NCBI GenBank assembly: GCA_902767775.1 | Contig: CACXIP010000008.1 | Coordinates: 1 to 64,000, forward strand | Reading direction: 5' to 3' | Source of the DNA: an uncultured Prevotellaceae bacterium | GTDB lineage: Bacteria; Bacteroidota; Bacteroidia; Bacteroidales; Bacteroidaceae | Length of the DNA stretch: 64,000 bases | In this document: positions 59,801 to 64,000 of the stretch, piece after piece | Position numbering within the stretch: the stretch's first letter is position 1 | Layout of the letters: every line of letters starts with the position of its first letter | Notes under the pieces: model-generated | Told to the model about the DNA's origin: nothing | Seen by the model: the letters and a program-made list of their open reading frames with translations, nothing else | The model's database searches: none | Translations under genes and position numbers: made by a program

Positions 59801-60455
59801 CTATCTTGCAGAGAAATGCGGTCTTGACATCGTTCCCATCCACCTGCATGGAATCAATCATGTGTTTCCCCGCAATACCATCTGCACTTATCCGGGTGAG
59901 GTCACATTGAGGATAGGAAAACGAATATCACATGAGGATTTGTCATGGGGACAAACTTACGTGGAGCGCACGAAATCAATACAGAGATTCTTTGACGGTG
60001 AATTTGAGATGATCAGGCGCAAGAAAGAGACCGCAACCTATTTTGCAAGGTTTGTCGCCGACCGTTACCGATACAAAGGCATTGAGATATCATCTGCCGT
60101 CAGCCGACGGTTGTCGAAATACGACCGTTATGAGAAATGGATTTCAAACGAAGAAGACGAGGTGGGACGCACTGCAATTGTTGTCAACAATCACTGGGGT
60201 GAGATGTCGTTGCTGATGGCCGTCGTATGTCCCAAAATCCGTGTCATCGCCTTGGAGGAAGATGATGACAAGATTGCCGTGGCTTCTTATAGCGCAGAGT
60301 CCGTGGCTCCCAACCTCTCCATTAGGAAGAAGGAGGGTGAGGAGCAGGTCGGGCAATTGATGAATGAAGGTGGAAACAGCATTTTGTACATCATTGAACC
60401 GTCGGACAAAGATTTGGAGATATATAGTCATTATCATCCGGTGATAATCGGATGA
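56835..60455 (+). CDS. MMPL (RND-type) exporter fused to LPLAT and a degenerate methyltransferase-like domain
   Basis: A 1206-residue fusion. Residues 1 to about 855 form an MMPL/HAE-type exporter: one N-terminal helix (about 17-38), a periplasmic domain, a helix bundle at about 272-420, a second periplasmic domain, and a second bundle at about 664-853 (FGQGDDYTIFMTEG). From about 880 on is an LPLAT domain (CNHQSMLDTAYLM; FPEGERNP). The last 190 residues (YRYKGIEISSAVSRRL, then VVNNHWGEMSLLMAV and VIALEEDDDKIAVA) recall a class I methyltransferase whose glycine-rich SAM loop is lost. It should move the lipid-linked polyene across the inner membrane. ACP3 follows by 13 nt. Confidence 0.88.
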   Translation: MTSLIVRIYNWMTGHKTFRLVSAVVIVAILASLLVRQTYKEDISDFLPLNNKYNKALKVYQGISKADRLIAIFEYGDSTESAPDSIVAAVEHFVQVVQENDRDGMVKDLTFQVDYEKVSSIVDFVYGQIPFFLTDADYHRFDSLMGEKDFVSQQIANDKQMLTFPVSALMSENFQRDPLNFFTPVVEQLQNGQPEVVYENYDGLFFSPDMRCAMVMMTSPFGTSETEKNTRLLEFLKTCAQQTTAKFANLQIRFTGGPAIAVGNSSQIKKDSLFSVALAVCLIVLLLFMVFRSAWNLLLIILSIAWGWLFAMGALALIHDSISVIVIGISSVILGIAVNYPLHLIAHMQHTPDIRTALKEIAMPLVVGNITTVGAFLTLVPLKSIALRDLGLFSSMLLIGTILFVLLYLPHLVRVGRHQSESHFLSRIGKVSLESNRWVVGLMLVLTLFFGYYSLQTSFDSDMNHINYLSEEQSKDLRYLQEMMVDSAGSQNVYVVSSDSTMEGALEKSRLVQPVLRELEKEGYIQESNGCSQFLCSREEQARRLRNWETFVGKYGDRFKNEVRAAARKEGFADDTFEDFFNILDADFEPHEISYFDLLASTAFSSYLSADSVGRDYRVVDVLRTDSSNVQQVVNMVEEKAHGQYAFDVGSMNSSIATRLSDDFNYIGWACGLIVFFFLWFSLGSLELAMLSFLPMALSWIWILGIMALLNIHFNVVNIILATFIFGQGDDYTIFMTEGCQYEYAYRRRMLSSYKTSIIISALIMFIGIGTLIFAKHPALHSLAEVTIVGMFSVVLMAYVFPPLIYKWLISKKDGYRERPISLAAFGVTAYCAVVFFTQLFSVYVLGGILFGLLKPNSRTKRFFHEYVRRCFWFDMNRIAGVKFTYENKHEETFSDPAIVICNHQSMLDTAYLMAVFSKISIVANEHASQNRIIRKVFKWLDFYTIPDGGTIDESRIRQLVSQGYSVLIFPEGERNPSSSILRFHKGAFYLAEKCGLDIVPIHLHGINHVFPRNTICTYPGEVTLRIGKRISHEDLSWGQTYVERTKSIQRFFDGEFEMIRRKKETATYFARFVADRYRYKGIEISSAVSRRLSKYDRYEKWISNEEDEVGRTAIVVNNHWGEMSLLMAVVCPKIRVIALEEDDDKIAVASYSAESVAPNLSIRKKEGEEQVGQLMNEGGNSILYIIEPSDKDLEIYSHYHPVIIG

Positions 60456-60468
60456 GCTGTTTTAAAAT

Positions 60469-60705
60469 ATGTCAGAAATGAAAGAGAAGATAAGAGAAAT
60501 GTTGGAGGATGCGCTCCCCTTGGTGGATTTCGACTCGGATTTCTTGTTCCGTGAACTCGACTCACTGGGTGTGACAACCATTTTGATGATGCTGTCGGAC
60601 GAATTTGGAATCAAGCTGGAGTCTACGGATGCGACGCCCAAGAACTTGAAGTCGTTGGACAATATTGTCGCCATGGTGGAGAGAAAAATCAAAGAGCAGA
60701 ACTGA
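60469..60705 (+). CDS. Acyl carrier protein (ACP3)
   Basis: A 78-residue ACP with Ser32 in RELDSLGVTTILMML, an LDSLG variant closer to carrier proteins of adenylation systems. It lies 1 nt before the ligase ATG, so it is the likely acceptor of the ligase-activated starter. Confidence 0.9.
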   Translation: MSEMKEKIREMLEDALPLVDFDSDFLFRELDSLGVTTILMMLSDEFGIKLESTDATPKNLKSLDNIVAMVERKIKEQN

Positions 60706-60706
60706 T

Positions 60707-62029
60707 ATGGTTTTTGAAGATTGCCTTAAGCGAAACGCAGAACTTTATCCTCAGAAAACGGCTGTGGTCTGCGGGGATATGGCATGCACCTATGAGCAGT
60801 TGTATCAACGTACCCTCACCCGGATGGAGGAGTTGGAAAAGCAATATGTCAAAGGACAAATAGTCTGTGTTCGGGTTAGTTCCACGATAGAATATGTCGT
60901 GACTTATTTTGCCCTTCATATGATGGGGTGTGTGGCTGCTCCGATGGAGCACGACATGCCAGAATCCGCCTTTGAGTCGGTCAGGAGGCAATTGGAGCCG
61001 CTCGGCACCCCGGAGGGAACAGCCGACGTGCTGTACACCACAGGTACGACAGGAGAGCCAAAGGGCGTGATGGTGAGTCATCAGGCCATCATCGCTGATG
61101 CGGAGAACCTCATCGACGGGCAGGGTTTCACACACGAACTGGCCTTTGTCGTCAACGGTCCCCTCAACCATATCGGCAGCCTTTCCAAGATTTATCCTGT
61201 GATGATGCTTGGGGCGACGCTGATATTGGTGGATGGCTTGAAAGACATCAACGTGTTTTTCAAGGCTTTTGACTATCCAGCAGATAAGATGGCTACATTC
61301 CTAGTTCCTGCCAGCATCAGGATTATACTGCAGTTCAGTGCCGACCGACTGGCCGCTTACGCCGACAAGATAGACTTTATTGAGACGGGAGCCGCCGCCA
61401 TCTCGTCGGGCGACATGGCACATCTTTGCCGCATCCTGCCCAACAGCAGACTGTACAACACATATGCCTCGACCGAGACGGGCATTATCTGCACTTATAA
61501 TTTCAATGATGGGAAATGCGAGGCTGGCTGTTTGGGCCGTCCGATGAAAAACTCGGGTATCTTCATCACCGAGCAAGGTATGATAGCCTGCCATGGGAAA
61601 ACGTTGATGACGGGATATGCCGGAGAGCCTAAGCGCACGTTGTCTGTCCTTAGGGATGGTGTGGTCTACACCTCAGACTTTGGTGTCATTGATGCAGAGG
61701 GAATGCTGCACTTGTCGGGTAGGATGGGCGATGTCATCAATGTGGGAGGATTCAAGGTCATCCCTACCGATGTGGAGGATGCAGCCATGTCTTTTCCTGG
61801 ATTAAGAGAGTGTGTCTGCATCTCTGTGGAGCATCCCATCACGGGGTCGGCATTGAAATTGCTGGTTGCCATGGAGGATGGTCTTGTGCTCAACAAGCGG
61901 GCATTGGCCCTTCATCTCAAAAATCAATTGGAGACATACAAAATACCCCTCCTCTATGAACAGGTAGAGGCGGTGAGAAGGACATTCAACGGCAAAATAG
62001 ACAGAAAAAGTTATAGGGAGTCTTCCTAA
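60707..62029 (+). CDS. AMP-forming acyl/aryl ligase
   Basis: A 440-residue adenylate-forming enzyme, short for the ANL family. The P-loop YTTGTTGEPKG is at about residues 108-118; YASTETG is the A5 motif; YTSDFGVIDAEG the A7 motif; and GRMGDVINVGGFKV the hinge. The C-terminal lysine is in RTFNGKIDRKSY. It probably activates an aromatic acid and loads ACP3, starting the polyene. The acid is not predictable here; no ammonia lyase or chorismate lyase is in the window. It is the last gene of the operon. Confidence 0.9.
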   Translation: MVFEDCLKRNAELYPQKTAVVCGDMACTYEQLYQRTLTRMEELEKQYVKGQIVCVRVSSTIEYVVTYFALHMMGCVAAPMEHDMPESAFESVRRQLEPLGTPEGTADVLYTTGTTGEPKGVMVSHQAIIADAENLIDGQGFTHELAFVVNGPLNHIGSLSKIYPVMMLGATLILVDGLKDINVFFKAFDYPADKMATFLVPASIRIILQFSADRLAAYADKIDFIETGAAAISSGDMAHLCRILPNSRLYNTYASTETGIICTYNFNDGKCEAGCLGRPMKNSGIFITEQGMIACHGKTLMTGYAGEPKRTLSVLRDGVVYTSDFGVIDAEGMLHLSGRMGDVINVGGFKVIPTDVEDAAMSFPGLRECVCISVEHPITGSALKLLVAMEDGLVLNKRALALHLKNQLETYKIPLLYEQVEAVRRTFNGKIDRKSYRESS

Positions 62030-62097
62030 TTGCGAAATATCATGAATTGGTATTTCGTATTTAAACCATTTTCAGTTCTTTTCGTCTAAATCATGTT

Positions 62098-64000
62098 ATG
62101 AATCGATTCTATATATTGATGCTGCTGATAGTTCAGGCAGCATGTGTTTTTGCGCAAGGACAAGTAAGGGGTAAAGTTCTCGACAAGGCCAATGATGAAC
62201 CGCTTGGTTTTGTCAATGTAGTGGTCAACAACGCAGGTGATTCAAAGATGGTGAAGGGTGCCATCACTGATGAGAAAGGCAACTTCCACATCGAGGGTCT
62301 GGCAAATGGCAACTACGACCTCATTGTTACTTTTGTGGGTTACAAGACACTGACACGGCGCTTCTCGCTCACATCGGCCAAGCCCACTCACCATTTCAAT
62401 GCTTTGTATATCTCTGAGGACACCCATCAGCTCAAGGAGGTGACTGTCACGGGACAGCGTGCCATCATGAAGCTGGAGGTAGACCGCAAGTCGTTTGACG
62501 TGACGCAGGACATCGCCAACGCTGGCGGTTCGGCAAGCGACGTGTTGGAGAATATCCCCTCGGTGGAGGTGGACAATGACGGTAATGTGTCGCTCCGCGG
62601 CAATACCAGTGTTGAGGTGTGGATTAACGGCAAGGCAAGCGGTCTCACCGCCGACAACCGTGCTGAAATCTTGCAGCAGTTGCCGGCAGAGAGCATTGAG
62701 CGTATCGAGGTCATCGACAACCCGTCGGCGAAATACTCCGCAGAGGGCAGTGCCGGTATCATCAACATCGTGCTCAAGAAAGACCGCAAGGCAGGCTATT
62801 ACGGTTCGGTGCAGGCTGGTGCCAACACGCGCGGCGGCGCCCATACGAGCGTCAACTTCAACTACAACAGTCCGCTGCTGGATGCCTATGCCAATATCGG
62901 TTACCGCCACCGCAAAAATGAGGGCGGGTCGGAGAGCCGCACCAACTACCTAACCACCAATACCTATCAGAATGCCTTTGGCAAGTCAGAAGGTCAGGGC
63001 AACAACCTTTTTATGAGGGCTGGTGTCACCCTTCATGCTTCGAAGAATGATGATATTTCCATTGGGGGTATGTTGATGACGGGAGCCAACAAGAATTGGA
63101 ACACCACACCCTATCACTACGGTACTATCGGGGCAGCCAACGACTCCTACATGATGATGCGCCACTCCTACTCGCATGGCGACATGAGGATGCGCAATGT
63201 GGAGTTCAACTACCGTCACCTCTTCGGCAGCGACCGCCATTTCCTTGACTTCATCGTGGAATACGACCACTGGGGTGGTGACAACGACAACATCCACCAG
63301 GACTCGACGGTATACTACGACCCCGTCAAACCCTCCATTTACGACTACCTCTCGCGGCCGCTCAACATGCGCAACCGCACATGGGAAATCAGGCTCGACT
63401 ATGAGAATCCCATCACGGAGAACCTGAAGTTGGAGGCAGGTTACAACGCGCGCCTGTCGCATGAGAACACACCACAGGAGAGCTATGCCGACAGTACCAC
63501 CTGGGATGGTCGATACCTCGTGGAGGACAAGGCTTATTTCAACCGCTTTATCTACAACAACGACATCCATGCTCTTTATGCCACGCTCAACTGGAAGTTG
63601 GGACGCTTTGGCGTGATGGCCGGGCTTCGTGGGGAATATTGGAAGGTGAATACCGAGAGCTATACGTGGGAACAGGAGCATGATCCAGCCAAACGGGAGG
63701 CTCCTTTCAAGAAAGACTATTTCCAGCTCTTCCCCAGCCTCTTCCTGTCGTATCAGATGACCGACAACGACCAACTGCAACTCAACTACACCCGGCGTCT
63801 GCGCAGGCCATGGGGCGGACAGCTCAACTCATTCCGCAACACCAGCGACGCATCGATGATTTCGTTTGGCAACCCGCTGCTGACACCAGAGTACTCCAAC
63901 CTCTTCTCACTCAACTACCTCCGCACATGGACGGCGCACTCTCTGCTGGTGAGTGCCTACTACCGTCCCACCTCTGATGTGATGCAGCGCATCGTGTGGC
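62098..64000 (+). CDS. TonB-dependent-receptor-like outer-membrane protein (partial, runs off the window)
   Basis: The first 634 residues of a large outer-membrane protein; the frame is open to the window end. Signal peptide MNRFYILMLLIVQAACVFAQ; a carboxypeptidase-regulatory-like domain (about 22-105, VRGKVLDKANDEPLGFVNVVV); a plug-like region with DVLENIPSVEVDNDGNVSLRG and GSAGIINIVLKKDRK; then the OMP_b-brl_3 barrel (FQLFPSLFLSYQMTDNDQLQLNYTRRLRRP). It is not part of a SusC/SusD pair on present evidence. It begins 68 nt after the polyene ligase, so it may be read from the same transcript or its own promoter; none is obvious. Confidence 0.88.
   Translation, partial: MNRFYILMLLIVQAACVFAQGQVRGKVLDKANDEPLGFVNVVVNNAGDSKMVKGAITDEKGNFHIEGLANGNYDLIVTFVGYKTLTRRFSLTSAKPTHHFNALYISEDTHQLKEVTVTGQRAIMKLEVDRKSFDVTQDIANAGGSASDVLENIPSVEVDNDGNVSLRGNTSVEVWINGKASGLTADNRAEILQQLPAESIERIEVIDNPSAKYSAEGSAGIINIVLKKDRKAGYYGSVQAGANTRGGAHTSVNFNYNSPLLDAYANIGYRHRKNEGGSESRTNYLTTNTYQNAFGKSEGQGNNLFMRAGVTLHASKNDDISIGGMLMTGANKNWNTTPYHYGTIGAANDSYMMMRHSYSHGDMRMRNVEFNYRHLFGSDRHFLDFIVEYDHWGGDNDNIHQDSTVYYDPVKPSIYDYLSRPLNMRNRTWEIRLDYENPITENLKLEAGYNARLSHENTPQESYADSTTWDGRYLVEDKAYFNRFIYNNDIHALYATLNWKLGRFGVMAGLRGEYWKVNTESYTWEQEHDPAKREAPFKKDYFQLFPSLFLSYQMTDNDQLQLNYTRRLRRPWGGQLNSFRNTSDASMISFGNPLLTPEYSNLFSLNYLRTWTAHSLLVSAYYRPTSDVMQRIVW

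Noticed and set aside
37526-62029. Flexirubin or dialkylresorcinol cluster
   Set aside because: No DarA/DarB-type genes and no tyrosine or histidine ammonia lyase are present; content fits an aryl-polyene-type locus better.
62033-62057. 7-bp inverted repeat CGAAATA/TATTTCG after the ligase gene as a terminator
   Set aside because: A/T-rich stem, 11-nt loop and no T-run; too weak to call as the operon terminator.

Overview
The window looks like a chromosomal segment of a Bacteroidales bacterium, most likely Prevotellaceae. The main clues are Bacteroidetes-type promoters (TTG/TTTG, about 20 nt, then TAnnTTTG), an interpain-like C10 protease, a DUF5686 outer-membrane protein, an OMP_b-brl_3 TonB-type barrel, a two-domain ECF sigma/anti-sigma-like pair, and three secreted enzymes that share a C-terminal tail ending in (L)P(K/A)G(I/V/L)YI-x-NGKK. 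The genus is inferred; no rRNA, tRNA, phage, insertion sequence or CRISPR array was seen.

Layout. 1-973 is a non-coding, repeat-rich stretch. 0.97-11 kb holds secreted proteases of three classes (S8 subtilisin, M16 and C10), with a small cohesin/dockerin-like protein translationally coupled to the subtilisin. 11-19 kb carries carbohydrate-active and esterase genes (GH35, an alpha/beta hydrolase, sialate O-acetylesterase), an AlbA_2/Schlafen-type regulator, a Nudix hydrolase and a DUF5686 barrel. 19.2-22.5 kb is a self-contained ABC exporter cassette: promoter, perfect inverted-repeat operator, 21-residue hydrophobic peptide, ATPase, two membrane proteins and a YtrA-type GntR repressor. 22.6-26.6 kb is one giant GH2 beta-galactosidase. 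26.7-32.4 kb is housekeeping: topA, aroK, speA, argB. 32.5-37.2 kb holds an ECF sigma factor with a putative anti-sigma, a secreted unknown, a degenerate SUMF1-domain protein and a small outer-membrane barrel.

37.3-62.0 kb is the centrepiece: 25 co-directional genes, mostly overlapping or a few bases apart, behind two tandem promoters. The content matches an aryl-polyene (APE)-type type II polyketide locus: three ketosynthases, a chain-length-factor-like KS without the active-site Cys, one ketoreductase, two FabZ-like hotdog proteins, a thioesterase, three acyl carrier proteins, an AMP-forming ligase and an O-methyltransferase-like protein. It also has lipid-attachment and export parts: four LPLAT acyltransferase domains, a glycosyltransferase, a LolA-like protein and an MMPL exporter. 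It has no DarA/DarB and no aromatic ammonia lyase, so it is not a standard flexirubin cluster. Several parts go beyond the minimal APE set: a B12-type radical SAM enzyme, two CrtI-like FAD oxidoreductases, a ketosynthase fused to a CLF-like half domain, a GT2-LPLAT fusion, an MMPL-LPLAT-degenerate-methyltransferase fusion, and two small proteins I do not recognise. The expected product is a polyene acid built on an ACP, modified, moved to a (glyco)lipid and exported to the outer membrane. The exact structure cannot be read from the sequence.

62.1 kb to the window end is the first part of a TonB-dependent-receptor-like outer-membrane protein that continues past the edge.
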